A stretch of 64,000 bases of DNA from Diogma glabrata (GCA_963693315.1 OY856186.1:460583272-460647271); one strand, 5' to 3'; counted from the first letter of the stretch, positions 24,577 through 39,828 are shown. The notes: generated by a model not told the origin, from the sequence alone. A program made the numbers and translations.

Positions 24577-25617
24577 CTAATTTTTCACTAATAATTAAAG
24601 TACGATATCTTTCATGAACTATAGTATCGAACAGCCTTGTATATAATATATGTTATAAAATAAATACAAACATTATTGCATACAAATAAAATAAAACTTA
24701 CAGTTTCTTTCACTGCAAAAGCGCTTTTGTGGTCAGAATTCTGATAGCTATAAAAATAAAATTTATAATTTAACTTAAATTATACAAAGTCCCTTTTTCT
24801 TCCTTGATACCCATACACGGCCTTTTACGTTTACGAATTGTATTTAATTTTAGCACATTTGCTTTAATTCCGCTTGATATCAGTTGAATATAATATTAGT
24901 TGAATTCGGAAAATGTTAATTTGAAGAAATTTTTTGTCAAAAAATTCCAAGCATATCCCGTTGTATTCTATGTAATAGTTCATAAAACAACTACAATATA
25001 TATAACGGTATGTATGAATACTGAACGACTTATTATAATTATAATGATGAGAATTGATCACTGATGTGATTACTGCTTTGAGTACGACTTGTTGCTGCTG
25101 ACGTTTGGAAGTACACCACCCAAAACGTGGTAATCAACACGTAATTGAATAGTTTCCTTATTCTCAAGAAAAGTGGATATTCCTGAACCTATGCGTGGGA
25201 AAAGATTGTTGCACTAATTATTATGCTAACACAAAAGGATGTATATATATATTTTACCGTCAATACTATAGATTATAAGACACAAATCAAAATTTTAAAA
25301 TATGTTTCCGCCAAAACAGTTGTATGGTATATTATAATTTACAATCTATTATAATCTACAATTAATTCTATTACAAAAATTTAAATGTGGGTACACAATA
25401 AATGAAACCCGCAGTAATTTGCTTCCAATTTCACTAGGCACAAATCTATAAACAAAAGTTCAAGCTGTAGGTATATCCGCTTGAAATTGGTAGATTTCGG
25501 GATCAGACAGTTTTGTGTAGAAGTAGAATCGGATTCATCAAATTAGTTAACATGTTAGTTAAACATGAATTCCAAACAGAATTATCAAACGCACTTTAAA
25601 AAAACTAAATAGAAACA
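24577..25617. other. Non-coding stretch
   Basis: AT-rich with no supported frame. It includes a copy (about 25455-25600) of the GGTAGATTTCGGGATCA repeat also seen at 1755-1895. Confidence 0.5.
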
Positions 25618-28127
<2,510 letters not shown>

Positions 28128-31100
28128 AAAATGTGTGTCTGGCTGCCGGCTGGCCGCCGTCATTACCTACGCTGCAGGGAAAACCGCTGGAGGGATTTCA
28201 AAATTATTTTTTTTCTAAAATTAGGTATACTTAAGGGACAGGTCCGAAAGGACGCTCTGTTCGATAACTGTACCGAAAGTGTGTTGAAAAAATCATTATG
28301 TGTGTCAAAAATAGCAAATTTTCATATTACTTCGGTCTGAAAGACCTAAGTATTACATTCATGAGCTCAAAGTGAAATTCTTACCCCCACTTTTTTTGGC
28401 ATTTCTCGACGTTTTAGGACCTACTGATTCTAAAAAAGCAAAAAAAAAAAATGTATGTCTTTCTGTCAGCCGGCCGTCCGGCCGTCCGTCCGTCATTACC
28501 TACGCTGCAGGGAAAACGGCTGGAGAGATTTCAAAATTTTTTTTTTTAAAAATAGGTATACTCAAGGGACAGGCCTGAAAGGACGCTGTGTTCGATAACT
28601 GTACCGGAAGTGTGTCAAAAAAATCATTATGTGTGTCAAAAATAGCAAATTTTCATGTTTTTGGCTTAAAAAACGTTCATTTTAAGTGATTACGAGTAGG
28701 AACATTAAAGTTGGAGAAATCTTAATGGTCGGGATTGGTATGTGAGATCAAAAACTAGATTATTGCATTATAAGTTTGTCAAAAAAATGTTGTCAAGTGT
28801 GTCAAAAGAAAGATTTTTATTTATTTTTTTACCTAATTTTTTGGAAAAAACATAAAATTTATTGTTTGTTTGAAATGAAGTTTTATTATTATTATTGAGA
28901 ATTATGGCATTATAAGTTTGTCAAAACAATGTTGTCAAGTGTGTCAAAAGAAATTTATTTATTTTTTTACCTAATATTTTGGAAAAAAAATAAAATTAAT
29001 TGTTTGTTTGAAATGAAGTTTTATTATTATTATTGAGAATTATGGCATTATAAGTTTGTCCAAAAAATAATGTCAAGTGTGTCAAAAGAAAGATTTTTAT
29101 TTATTTTTTTACCCAATTTTTTAGAAAAAAATAAAATTGTTTTCTGAAATGAAATTTTATTATTATTATTGAGAATTATGGCATTATAAGATTGTCAAAA
29201 AATGTTGTCAAGTGTGTCAAAAGAAAGGTTTTTATTTATTTTTTACCCAAATTTTTTAGAAAAAAATAAAATTAATAGTTTGTATGACATGATATTTTAT
29301 TATTATTATAGAGAATTATGGCAATATAAGTTTGTCAAAAAATAATGTCAAGTGTGTCAAAAAACGATTTTATTTATTTTTAGCCAATTTTTTGGAAAAA
29401 AAATGTAGCTGTTTTTATGACGTAAATGTAATTTAAAAATGAAATTGGACATGGAAATTTTTGAATTTGTTATAGTTTTTGAAATATTTTCGGAATTTTG
29501 AAAAAGTTTGTATTTTTGATTTTGTAATAATTTTTGCAATATTTTAAGAATTTCGGCAAAAGTTTTAATTTTTGATTTTGTAAGAATTTTTGGAATATTT
29601 TTAGAATTTTGAAAAATTTTTAATTTTTGATATTATTATAATTTTTGGAATTTTGAAAAAATTTTTAATTTTTGATTTTGGAACGAATTTTTGCAATACT
29701 TTTAGAATTCTGGAAAAAGTTTGAATTTTTAAGAATTTTTGAAATATTGTTGGAATTTAGAAAAATTTAAATATTTGATTTTATTCTAATTTTTGGAATA
29801 TTGTTGGAATTTTGAAAAAGTTCGATTTCATTTAATTTAACAATATTTTTGAAATTTTGATTATAATTTTCCGGCAACGTATTGATGTTTCGTGTTAGTT
29901 TTGTAATAAATTTTTAAACAGATATAAAAAATACTAGTACTTTAACAAAGAGTTATGTTTGATAAACATCGCTACCCGGAACTAAAAACCATGTCCTCAT
30001 AAATGTTTTTTGCCGAAAACTATATCAAAATCCTTAACCCAGACCGAAGTCTTGATATCTCAGAGCTGTGAGATTTCAGCCCCTCCATATTTTTTGGCTT
30101 AAAAAACGTTCATTTTAAGTGATTACGAGTAGGAACATTAAACTTGGAGAAATCTTGATGGTCGGGATTGGTATGTGAGATCAAAAACTAGATTTTTGCA
30201 TTATAAGTTTGTCAAAAAAATGTTGTCAAGTGTGTCAAAAGAAAGATTTTTATTTATTTCTTTACCCAATTTTTTGGAAAAAAAATAAAATTAATTGTTT
30301 GTTGGAAATGAATTTTATTATTATTATTGAGAATTATGGCATTATAAGTTTGTCAAAAAAATGTTGTCAAGAGTGTCAAAAGAAAGTTTTTATTAATTTT
30401 TTTTTTTAGTTTAACAATATTTTTAGAATTTTTATTATAATTTTCCGGCAACGTATTGATGTTTCGAGTTAGTTTTGTAATAAATTTTTAAACAGAGATA
30501 AAAAATACTTGTACTTTAACAAAGAGTATGTTTGATATACATTGCTGCCCAAAACTAAAAACCATGTCCTCATAAAGTTTTTTGCTGAATACTATATCGA
30601 AATCCTTAACCCAGACCGAAGTCTTGATATCTCAGAGCTGTGGGATTTCAGCCCCTCCATATTTTTATTTTTATTATTGAGAATTATAAGTTAGTCAAAA
30701 AAATAATGTCAAGCGTGTCAAAGAAATGATATCATTTATTTTTTTAGATAATTTTTTGGAAAAATAAATTTAGCTGTTTGTTTACGTTTGAATTTGTTAT
30801 AGTTTTTGAAATATTTTTAAAATTTTGGAAAATTTTAAATTTTTGATTTTATTATAATATTTATGATTATGGAAAAAGTTTCAATTTTTGATATTGTTAT
30901 AATTTTTGCAATATTTTTAGAGTTTTGTAAAAAGTTTGAATTTTTGAATTTTTAAGAACTTTTGGAATATTATCAGAATTTAGAAGAAGTTTAAATTTTT
31001 GATTTTATTCTAATTTTTGGAATATTTTTAGAATTTTGAAAAAAAAATAGAATTTTTGAATTATATATACACATATTTTTAGAATTTTGAAAAAAGTTTC

Positions 31101-31605
31101 AATTTTTGATTTTGTAAGAATTTGTGGAATATTTTTGGAAAAATTTTAAATTTTTGATTTTTTTATAATTTTTATAATTTTGGTAAAAATTACAATTTTT
31201 TATTTTGTTATAATTTTTGCAATATTTTTAGAATTTTTGAAAAAAGTTTTAATCTGTAATTTTGTAATAATTTTTGAAATATTTTTAGAATTTTGTTTTT
31301 AAAAAAGTTTGAATTTGTTATTTTACAAAACGCTAAATGGAGAGGTTTTTGAGTAGTTTGCTGATTGTATAATCCTTTCACTAAATTATGTTAATATATG
31401 ATCTGTTATAATTTTCCAACAACGTATAAATGTTTCGTGTTAGTTTTGTAACAAAAAGTTATGTTTGATATACATCGCTGCCCAAAACTATAAACCATGT
31501 CCTCATAAAAGTTTTTTGCCGAAAACTATATCAAAATCCTTAACCCACACCGAAGTTTTGATATCTCAGTGCTTGAGATTTCAGCCCCTCCATATTTTAT
31601 CTTTA
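28128..31605 (+). repeat. R1 cluster: fragments and copies 4-6 in plus orientation
   Basis: A short fragment (28128-28325) is followed by copy 4 (28327-30092), copy 5 (30093-30665, lacking the left half) and copy 6 (30666-31605, mostly minisatellite). Each ends in TTTCAGCCCCTCCATATTTT. Copy 4 contains five tandem ~128-bp units (28775-29400) each with GGCATTATAAGTTTGTCAAA and TTGTCAAGTGTGTCAAAAGA, followed by the AATTTTTGATTTTGTAATAA minisatellite (29430-29830). GC-rich CCGGCCG words near 28470 and 28140 stand out against the AT-rich background. No protein-like frame is conserved. Confidence 0.75.
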
Positions 31606-32029
31606 TATAGCTTTTATCAATACCGCTTGCTTGAGGAATTTTTCAAAATATTATTAGAATTTATCAACGAATTCGTTTAGAAAATTTTTTGTCATTTTTC
31701 ATTTATTTATGTATTTTTTATGAATTATACGTTAGCCTACTGTGATATCAGTCAATTATTTCAAAATTGGACTGAAAATTTTAAATATCCCAGTAGGCCA
31801 GACGTATAAATATTTGTTATTAGTATAATTCAAAATTTTATTGGTGAAATTGAATGATGTCATTACATTTTAAAGAATTTCATTGGTTTAAATTAAAATA
31901 AAACTAAGGCAAAAAAATTTCAGTAGTAATCTCCCAAGGGCGTTGATAATTCGAAATAATTCGCAAAATTTTCAGTAGTAATCTTCCAGGGGCGGCAATA
32001 ATTCGTATTAACCGAAATAATACGCATGG
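31606..32029 (+). repeat. GTAGGCC..AGACGTATAA repeat, copy A
   Basis: Contains ATTATACGTTAGCCTACTGT, CCCAGTAGGCCAGACGTATA, GAATGATGTCATTACATTTT and GGGCG.TGATAATTCG. Copy B is at 32760-33050 (+) and copy C at 41385-41870 (-). The GTAGGCTA/TAGGCCAGACGT arms are themselves imperfect inverted repeats. Confidence 0.7.
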
Positions 32030-32705
32030 AGGGATCAGTTTTTATATACGCATGGAGGGATCAGTTTTTATTAATTTGTTAATTTGTTTCTATTTTTTAT
32101 CACGGGTGTGATAACCTCGCATACTCCAGTCCCTGCTATTGGCATATGAGTTAACGTGAGATATCACATACCACTGGCAATGTTAGTGAGATATCACTAG
32201 CCAAGTTGATAACTTAAGGACGCTGGCGGATGAACTGTATTCAGTCAACGGTAGCACTCTCAATCTTAGCTAATGAAAATTCCTTGATGATGGCACGCTG
32301 TAGCTTGCTCGAAGAAACGAGCTTTTATATAAATATATATCTGAGCTTTAATCATTGAGAAAATACTGCGTCTCATGCTCTAGGATTATGCCATTAGCTG
32401 GACTATTGGCAAACCCATTTTAGTTTTGTTCTTGCAAATTTTTAAAACAAATTTGCTTTTTATCTCTTATTTTATTTTTATTTTCCCTATCCTATCACGA
32501 AATATTGGCCTATGTCATATTTTATATGTGATAGGATTTATTGTTTAGTTATCCATTATTTAACAAAAAAAATAAAAAAAACAGGAAAAACAGATTTGAG
32601 TCCATTATCATTGTTGTGGGACCTTGGTCTTAAATGGTTTTTATGTGTTGTTGTGACACATATTGTAATGCCTACACAACACATTTTATTAAAAAAAATA
32701 TATTG
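32030..32705 (+). repeat. LTR-like dispersed repeat, copy 2
   Basis: Starts near ATGGAGGGATCAGTTTTTAT and GGGTGTGATAACC, carries CATACTCCAGTCCCTGCTAT, two GAGATATCAC blocks and GGACCTTGGTCTTAA, and ends near CACAACACATTTTATT. It aligns with 59005-59690 (complement) and, for half its length, with 4125-4600 (complement). Possibly a solo LTR. Confidence 0.6.
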
Positions 32706-33050
32706 ATAATAGCACGAGGCCGTAGTCCGAAGGTTATTATCAATTAAACTTGTTTGAGGAATTTTACAAAAAATTATGAGAATTTATCAACAAACGATGG
32801 AAATTCGTTTAGAAAATTTTTTGTCATTTTTCATTTTTTATATATGTTTTATGAATTATACGTAGGCCTACTATCGCAGTAGTATCAGTTAATTATTTCA
32901 AAAATTATTTGATAATTTTTAATATCCCAGTAGGCCAGACGTATAACTATTTGTCATTAGTATAATTCAAATGTTATTGGCGAAATTGAATGATGTCATT
33001 ACATTTTAGAAAATTTCATTGGGTTAAATTAAAATAAAACTACTGTCGTT
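32700..33050 (+). repeat. GTAGGCC repeat, copy B, with GC-rich hairpin
   Basis: Begins with a hairpin ATTGATAATAGCACGAGGCC..TTATTATCAAT (32703-32748). It then repeats copy A (CCCAGTAGGCCAGACGTATA, GAATGATGTCATTACATTTT). Copy C has the corresponding hairpin at 41714-41758. Confidence 0.65.
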
Positions 33051-33051
33051 T

Positions 33052-33915
33052 TCCCTTTGTCAAAAAAATTGCTCTGACACCCCCCTTTTTGCTCTCAGAT
33101 CAAGTTTTTTTGATCAACAAAAATAATTTTTACATTTTTGAAAAAAAATCGAAAACTGTGCTTTCGAAAATTACAAAAAAAAAACTCTTTTGCATAACAA
33201 AAAAAAAATCACCCCACATGCCATGATCAAAAATTATTTTTTTTCAAAATTTCTACTTTAATCCCCCTCTAATGAACATTTGAAATTATAACAACCAAAA
33301 TAAAATTTTAGTTTCGATTTAGCAAAATCCCTACTCCCATGAATTTTTTAAAATTTTTTCTTTTGTAATGTTCGAAGTTAAGGTGGGGGAGGGGGGGGGG
33401 TCAAAAAAAGCCACTCACTTTTGGTAATAACTCAAAAACTAAGCAGTCGAAAATTCAATGAAAATTGTTTTTGAAATACTTCCATTTTTTCGATTTTTCT
33501 AGACCGAACTCGATTCCTTAAAAAAAACTGCTGTTTTACTATCTCCTTATCTATGTCCATAAAATATAGATAAAAACAAATATTCGAATTTTTTTGTTAT
33601 CATCAGGTGTGGGACAACACATTTAATAACTGTAGGAAATTTCAAGTTGATAGCACTTGTATAGTTTGTGAGTAAATTGATTATGTAGAAATTCGGACGG
33701 ACACCGAAGTCTCACCAATAGGGTACCGGTTTTACTTTTTCATAGTACGGCACCCTAAAAACTAATAAAAAATTATTTAATTAAATACATACAATTAATT
33801 ACTAAAACATTAAATGACATTCACAAACACAACTACAAAACTAGATCAAATTTTTTCATATTCTTTTTATGAAAAAAAAATGACTATTTCTGCTCTGGCA
33901 AAAAGAAAACGACAT
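33052..33915. mobile_element. ~0.86-kb TIR element (GTCGTTTTC..GCTCTGACA ends)
   Basis: Left GTCGTTTTCCCTTTGTCAAA..TTGCTCTGACA (33055-33094) and right TGCTCTGGCAAAAAGAAAAC..GACATAA (33889-33915) are inverted. A fragment with the same end lies at about 58340-58402. The interior contains a GC-homopolymer run (GGGGGGAGGGGGGGGGG-like, about 33390) and no transposase. Confidence 0.55.
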
Positions 33916-33991
33916 AAGGCAAAAAATTTTCAAACAAATTTTATATTACAAATAAATATACATATTAACGAAACGGTCTAAAATATTCAAT

Positions 33992-34226
33992 ATTTATAAA
34001 TTTAATTATTTTGAATTTTTAATGAAACAAAGACTTTATCACTTTAATATTTTGTTTTAGTTTTCCAAATATATTTTCGATCTCTAGGAGATCTGCTTTA
34101 GGGAAGAAGTTTCTATAAACTTTATAGAAACATCTTCCCTGAAGAAGATCTCCTAAAGATCAAAATATTAAAGTGATAAAGTCTTAGTTTCATGAAAAAC
34201 TCAAAATAATTAAATTTAAATTACAC
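33992..34226. repeat. ~230-bp near-perfect palindrome
   Basis: The left arm (TTTAATTATTTTGAATTTTT, AAGACTTTATCACTTTAATA, AGGAGATCTGCTTTAGGGAA, GTTTCTATAAA) is mirrored on the right from TTTATAGAAACATCTTCCCT to TCAAAATAATTAAATTTAAA. The spacer is essentially zero, near 34114. It could be a foldback MITE or a hairpin-RNA source. No coding sequence. Confidence 0.75.
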
Positions 34227-34254
34227 TTTAACTAGCTAAAAAGTAAAAAATTAT

Positions 34255-34474
34255 AATATTTATAAATTTTATTTCAACATTATGATTCAAACGGTTGTTC
34301 CAACGCCTTGGATTATTCGACTTTTAAGGCTCCGCTTAAATGGTATCCGGATATGGCCAGTTTGCGAACTTGTCCAAGAGATTATTTGTCGCAAAATACT
34401 TGAAGCGGGCGTCTGTCTTGGATCAAGCGGCTCGCTATATAAACGTAAAAAGGTTTTTTTGATAACCTTAAGAT
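34255..34474 (+). repeat. Copy of the 3640-4125 repeat
   Basis: Shares TTATGATTCAAACGG.TGTT, ACGCCTTGGATTATTCGA and GTCCAAGAGATTATTTG with the tandem copies near 3650 and 3950, continuing after the hAT MITE at 35159 (CTTAAGATGCAGAACG). Confidence 0.6.
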
Positions 34475-35158
34475 TAGGGCATGGTTAGATTAACCGATTG
34501 TTCGATTAATTGATCATTTCGCAAATTGTTCGATTAATCGAACAAAAAAATTATTAATCGATTAATCTAAATTTACTAAATGTTTAAAATTTACAAATTT
34601 ATTTTATAAAAAAATCTTTTCTTTGCCTTAAGTAATATTTTTATTATTAATCCAACCAATAAACTATGGTTTGAAGTATACTTTCCATTATGAAGGATAC
34701 AGCTTGTATAGTTTCTTATCATTTTCAATTAGTACAGTATATTTTTAAACACATAATTTTGTAAGGTCTGAAAATTCCACTGACAGAGCGAGATACAGAT
34801 CCTATTAATGAAACAAGACAAAAATCTTGTATGTAATTCGGAGTACAAAGTATCTTTTTTGCTTTCGCCTAGAGCAACAATTTCACTCTTATTTAAAAAA
34901 AGACCTACTTTACGCCCTTAATACATAGATAGCCATTAAATTTGTATTTTTTCTTAAATGTCATTGTAAAAGTTGAACTTTTAAATATGATATATATGAT
35001 ATATAGCGCGTATTTGTTTAAAAAAATTTAATAAAAATTAAAAATATAAGAATTAGTGAAAATTTTATTTAATTGATTAATCGATTAATCGGTGTTAAAA
35101 TTTTCATATTAATCGTTAATCGATATTTAGTCCCAATCGATTAATCGACCATGCCCTA
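34475..35158. mobile_element. hAT-type MITE with a perfect 8-bp target duplication
   Basis: The element starts TAGGGCATGGTTAGATTAAC and ends, as complement, TAGGGCATGGTCGATTAATC. It is bordered on both sides by the identical octamer CTTAAGAT (34467-34474 and 35159-35166). An 8-bp duplication with short TIRs is the hAT signature. Subterminal GATTAATCGA words recur five or six times within ~120 bp of each end. The 680-bp interior is AT-rich and non-coding. Confidence 0.85.
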
Positions 35159-35166
35159 CTTAAGAT

Positions 35167-36640
35167 GCAGAACGTACCCATTCACGACAATTTGGCTTGA
35201 GCCTAAGGTTATCACCCTAACCACGGAAAAAAACTAATTTGTTAAATTTGGAAATCAGCAAGCCTGATCTGGTTAACCTGGACGTGAAAAAGGACCAGAC
35301 TACCGAATCGGAACGTGGAACGTGCGGGTTGACCGAGGGTGACCGCTCCCGATGCTCTTATAAGTCTAGAAACGTCCAAGCGATTTTCAATTAGTATGTG
35401 TGAACTAAAAAGCAAATAAGCGAATGTGAAAGCATTTATTTCACATGCATTCACAAACCAAACAAATGCTAATTTTTAGTTTGAAGTATTTATTTAAAAA
35501 AGACAAATTTAATTTAATTGAAATAATTTATTTGAAAATATTTTTAATTCCAAGCTAAGATCTTCGGATTTATAAAAATAATAACGCATAAAGTCCTTTA
35601 ATATTTATTTCATGTTTTGTGTTTTGTTTTTCCTTGTTTGCTTCTATAAGAATTAATTAAAAAGGATATTTGCGACTTAATTTTACAAAATAAATGAATA
35701 TTTAATTACTTTCTTTTTGAATATTTTAAATTTTGTTTTTCAAACAAAGATAATTTAAGAGTTATTATAATTATACCACGGCAGCATGAATCACGATCAT
35801 TTATTTAAACTTAAAAACCTTTTTCGTAATATTTGTTAACAACAAAATATGAGGTGATGTAGTATTGATGTGTGAAAATCTCATAACTATTTTGTTCATC
35901 TTTCTGTTTTTAAAAAGCAAAAAACGTAAAACACAAGTTAAAATTAATATTTCACGATTTGAAAAGTAAATAAAATATTTAAATTGTTTATTTATTCCAA
36001 AAATTTATAATAACTTAAAAATTGGAAAACACTAACTGAACTATAAGACAGAAATAAATATATATATATGGATCTCCAAAATTATATAGGTATGAGGAAT
36101 TTAAAGATTTCTTGTTTGAACTTTTGTTTTAATTTTTTTTGTCTCAATGCAATCAAATACTTACTTCAATAGCTTTAAATATCTCCAGATACCCAAACCT
36201 GATCAGGACCTTTCTTGAACCTTGACAAATTTTTGCTCGGGAGCCTATGTAGAACAGACATTAATTTAAATTAAATCAATAATTTAAATTAATAAATTAT
36301 TGTTAAAGTGAATCCACAAAACAATATTTTTAGCAGGTATCTCGTTACGTTTGAAGAATACGGGCACAACTCAAAATAGAAATTTTGAGAAAATGAAAAT
36401 CAAAAATTTTAATTAAATTGTAATATAACTATTAAGCAATGAAAAAGCGAGTGAGGTTAAATTGTGACACTTTACCACATAAAAATATGACGATATTACG
36501 ATCATTTTGTGCAGAAAAGTCAATCATTTAATGCATTTTATGCAGAGAAGTCAATATTCATAACTTTTTAGTTGTGCCGGTATTCTTCCAACGTAGCGAT
36601 AAATATTTATTTGACGCGTTTCGAATGTTATATACATTCA
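35167..36640. other. Non-coding stretch
   Basis: No supported gene. The GC-richer 35160-35460 segment (continuing the interrupted repeat) has only short frames. Confidence 0.4.
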
Positions 36641-36679
36641 TCAACAGCTACAAAAATATATGACTAAATATAAATAAAA

Positions 36680-36830
36680 GTACATTGCCAGGACGTAAGG
36701 GTTTTGGTCGTATGTAGAGTTTGCAAATCGAGACGCCAGCCGAGATTTGCACCCACATTAAGTCCACAATGGCTTACGTCCGTGCATCATATTTGTACTA
36801 TTTTTTATTCGCCGCAAGCAATATGTTTAA
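36680..36830 (-). repeat. GC-rich hairpin repeat (TTGCTTGCGGCGAATAAAAA family)
   Basis: The complement reads TTGCTTGCGGCGAATAAAAA, ATGCACGGACGTAAGC, GGACTTAATGTGGGTGCAAA, TCGATTTGCAAACTC, and then a second ACGTCCTGGCAATGTAC. It is nearly identical to 53860-54010 in the opposite orientation. Arms GCAAATCTCGG / CGATTTGC and GGACGTAAG / CTTACGTCC make a double hairpin. Confidence 0.75.
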
Positions 36831-37317
36831 AAAAAATTGTTTAATCTAAATCAAAACTAAAAATTTTATAAAATTGGAAATAAAATCTCAAAAATTTCAC
36901 TTGAATCCAGAAAAGAGTTAGCTTCTGCGCTTTTTGAAATTTTGATCTGGTAAGAGGCAATATAAGATGTCCCGATTTGTGTAATAAAATGTTACCCAAT
37001 TTACATACACATGATACTATATTTAGGCGACTTTTAGTTGAAAAGATTCATAAAACTGACTAGTCTATGTACAATCCACTAAATGGATGCATAAGAAACT
37101 TTAATAAATACAGTGATTTTTATGACCCGCAAGTAAGCAGGACAAATTTTAAACATAGTATTTTAAGAAAAATGAAAGCACTTTATTCAGTGGGGTAGCT
37201 AGCACGGGTGGCATCCGGGGCGGATATTGTGGTGTCACCCCAAAAATAAAACTGTCAATAATAATAAAAAGCCGATAAACGTAATTTATAATTTTTTTAA
37301 TTAATACAAATGAGCAT

Positions 37318-39181
37318 TATTATTAATAAGCTACGTTGGGTCATTGTTGCCCTCAAGTAATTTTTAATTAATTTTAATTTGCTGAAACTCCTCTCACACG
37401 AAGCCACTAATACGCAAATATGTAGTCATAAATAACTTTAGAGAACTGTAAGATTCGGAAGAAATTCTGAAAAATCCCATTCTGCGATGAATTTCAAAAA
37501 GTCTAGGTACACCCAGTTAGAAACTGTAACATTGGTCGCTTTTAAATGTCTCCTCAACATTGGTATCTCTATGAGGAGTTCTGTTGCCGATGCCTCATCA
37601 TAAAAACTGGTAAATTTTGATAGCGATAATTTCAACTCTTCACTGTTCTGTTCTATAGAAATAAATTATGATGCAAGAGTTGTTTTAAATTTTATAGAAA
37701 TGCATTGAAATTAGGTTTAATGCAACATTTACTTTACAATTCAATAATAACCGGCAACGCATAGCTCCTATTGCAAGACTTGCTTTAAATATTGCAGTTA
37801 CTTTTTCAACTGTGTTTATATTTTAAATAAACCTCATTCTGTTGTCAGGACAATGTTTCTGAGTACTAAGTAGCTGTCCCAATCACGGTGAAATTGTTTG
37901 TAAATATCTTTTTTTTTGCATGAATAACAAACTGCCAACTTCGAGATGAGGTTGTCATTGCTTCAATGTTTTTTCAGTGTAAGAATTTCATCGCTTAAAT
38001 CAGCGGCTTTTTTCCATGTAAAGGAAAAAATCCAAGGAATACTTCCTTGATTTCCTCTTTTCTACCATCAATTTTCACATAACGAATAACTTCTGACATT
38101 TGATCAATATGTGAAATGTCAGGTGTGCTATCAAACATAATTCCAAAATTTAACCGATTTAATTTCGTTGACAAGCTTAAACTTTACGTGGTTAGCTAAA
38201 ACTTTTATGAACTCATTTTGTATATCTGGTGACAAATATGATACTTTTGGTGATTTACCATGCTCCAAATTCAAAATGTGTTCTTTTAACACTACATCAT
38301 ACTTTGACAATAGATTGACTAGTTCTAAAATACTGCCTTTATTTGAAGAATTTTGTCCTTCATCATGTCAACGAACTGCTAGGTTTTGTTTAGATAAAAA
38401 CAAAGTTATATCCAATAATCTGGATAAAAGATTTTAAAAATTCTCCAGATATTCATTTGAAGTTTCATGGTCGGTTACTTTGGGATTTAGTTTCCACCAT
38501 TTCTGATATCCAGTCGTAGATTTTGTATTATTACTATTGGTGACAGCTAATATACGACATCAGAAGCAGTACAGGTTATTATTTAAAGGAGAATAAACCA
38601 TCTATGACCGCAGAATTTTTTCATCATAAGGCATCACTTTATAATACCATTCTTTAGAAAGATGGCGAACATCACCTTTTATGTCCAACCCGTGTCTAAA
38701 TACAGTAACAAACAACCCTTCTCTATTTTGAAAATGTTCACTTCCTTTTATGATTTCAAAGCGAACATTTTTAGAGACGAGTATATTCCAATATGATACA
38801 TCTCTTAAGTCCTGAAGTGATTCACCCATGCAAATACTGTCTTCGATAGTAGAAGAATTAGCAGCGTTATCCCTGTCATTTTCAGTATTTCTTCCTAATT
38901 CGTCTTCATCATAATAAATAAATAAAATAATAATCATAGGTTATCATTATTAATTCTGTATTGTCGCTGTTACTTTCCGAAGATGAGCCAATATTCTCTG
39001 AAACATTCGTTGCATCAACGTGAGAATCAGTTTCTTTTGATGAACCTTGGATATCATCGGGTTTTGTAACACATGTATAGATGGATCCAGAAATGCTCTG
39101 AACTGCATCTATTTTAGCCTGTTTGGTCTTTCTCTGCTGGAACCCACTTTTTTTTAAAGAAGTGTGAACTCCTCGTGGCAT
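37318..39181 (-). pseudogene. hAT transposase (ZMYM1/DUF4371-like) pseudogene
   Basis: Read on the minus strand, the relic starts MPRGVHTSLKKSGFQQRK. Next is DLRDVSYWNILVSKN..GSEHFQNREGLF..HLSKEWYYKVMPYDEK (38602-38937). After a TAG in place of Trp comes MVYSPLNNNLYCF, a TGA in place of Cys, and GYQKWWKLNPKVTDHE. Further on are FLSKQNLAVR..HDEGQNSSN (38340-38400), LVNLLSKYDVVLKEHILNLE, and GIMFDSTPDISHIDQM (38100-38150), whose D of FDST should be the first catalytic Asp. Then come ASATELLIEIPMLRRHLKA (37570) and, close to the end, VLVASCERSFSKLKLIK..YLRATMTQ (37325-37415), the hAT C-terminal dimerisation signature. Stops and frameshifts throughout show it is dead, but the domain order is complete. 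Confidence 0.85.
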
Positions 39182-39420
39182 ATTTATTTTTTGGGATATT
39201 TGCTAAACGGAATCTAAAAAACATCAGCAAAGCTATAAATCTAAATATATTTGTAGGATACATATATGTCTAGTTCATAATAAATACACGGTGTTAACGA
39301 CTAAATGCACCGCCAAGAGAATTAATTTATTTAAAATTCCTTGTAAAAACTTATATCAAATAATATTTGATAAAATGGAATATACAAATCATATGCCTAA
39401 TATTATAAGGAACCATTTAA

Positions 39421-39828
39421 AAAAATAAAAATATAAAATCCTAAAAGATATTTTATATAAAGAATTGAAACGAAAATTAAATCTCCAATTAGAATCAGGC
39501 TCAATAATTTACAAAATTAAATGTGATTTTTGTGAAAAATTTTACATCGGGAAAACCGGAAAATGTTTTAAAGACTGATTTAAGGAATACCTTCCTAAGA
39601 AGAAAAATAAACAAAATTTAAAGTCTATTTTTGCAAAACATTTACATAGTTAATAACAATAGCTACACCACTTTTAAAAAAAAATTGAAGGCTTTACATT
39701 TATGTAGCCAAGGATCTCTAAAAGAATCACTTGATGAGTTTGAAATTTACAAGGGATTTAAAACCCAACAAAATGTAATTTTAAATGATAATCTTTCATT
39801 TAATTCAAATATACATATTAATATATAA
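39421..39828 (+). pseudogene. Penelope-like element, GIY-YIG C-terminal fragment
   Basis: LQLESGSIIYKIKCDFCEKF then YIGKTGKCFKD (39484-39573) is a GIY-YIG endonuclease core: IYK, then YIG 11 residues on, with the two cysteines of the CxxC that precede it in Penelope-type proteins. A TGA follows, then FKEYLPKKKNKQNLKSIFAK. After a frame change the open frame to 39828 holds LDEFEIYKGFKTQQNVILND, the C-terminal block typical of these endonucleases. It differs clearly from the endonuclease at 45361-45804, so a second Penelope lineage is represented. It is truncated upstream (no RT). Confidence 0.8.

Noticed and set aside
28372..28578. Frames with MKFLPPLFLAFLDVLGPTDS-type starts in several R1 copies (also 25650-25910)
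   Set aside because: They recur because the repeat recurs; they are short and break at different points in each copy, with no recognisable domain.
38168..38437. Plus-strand 89-codon frame
   Set aside because: It lies antisense to the hAT transposase pseudogene; the minus strand carries the conserved blocks.
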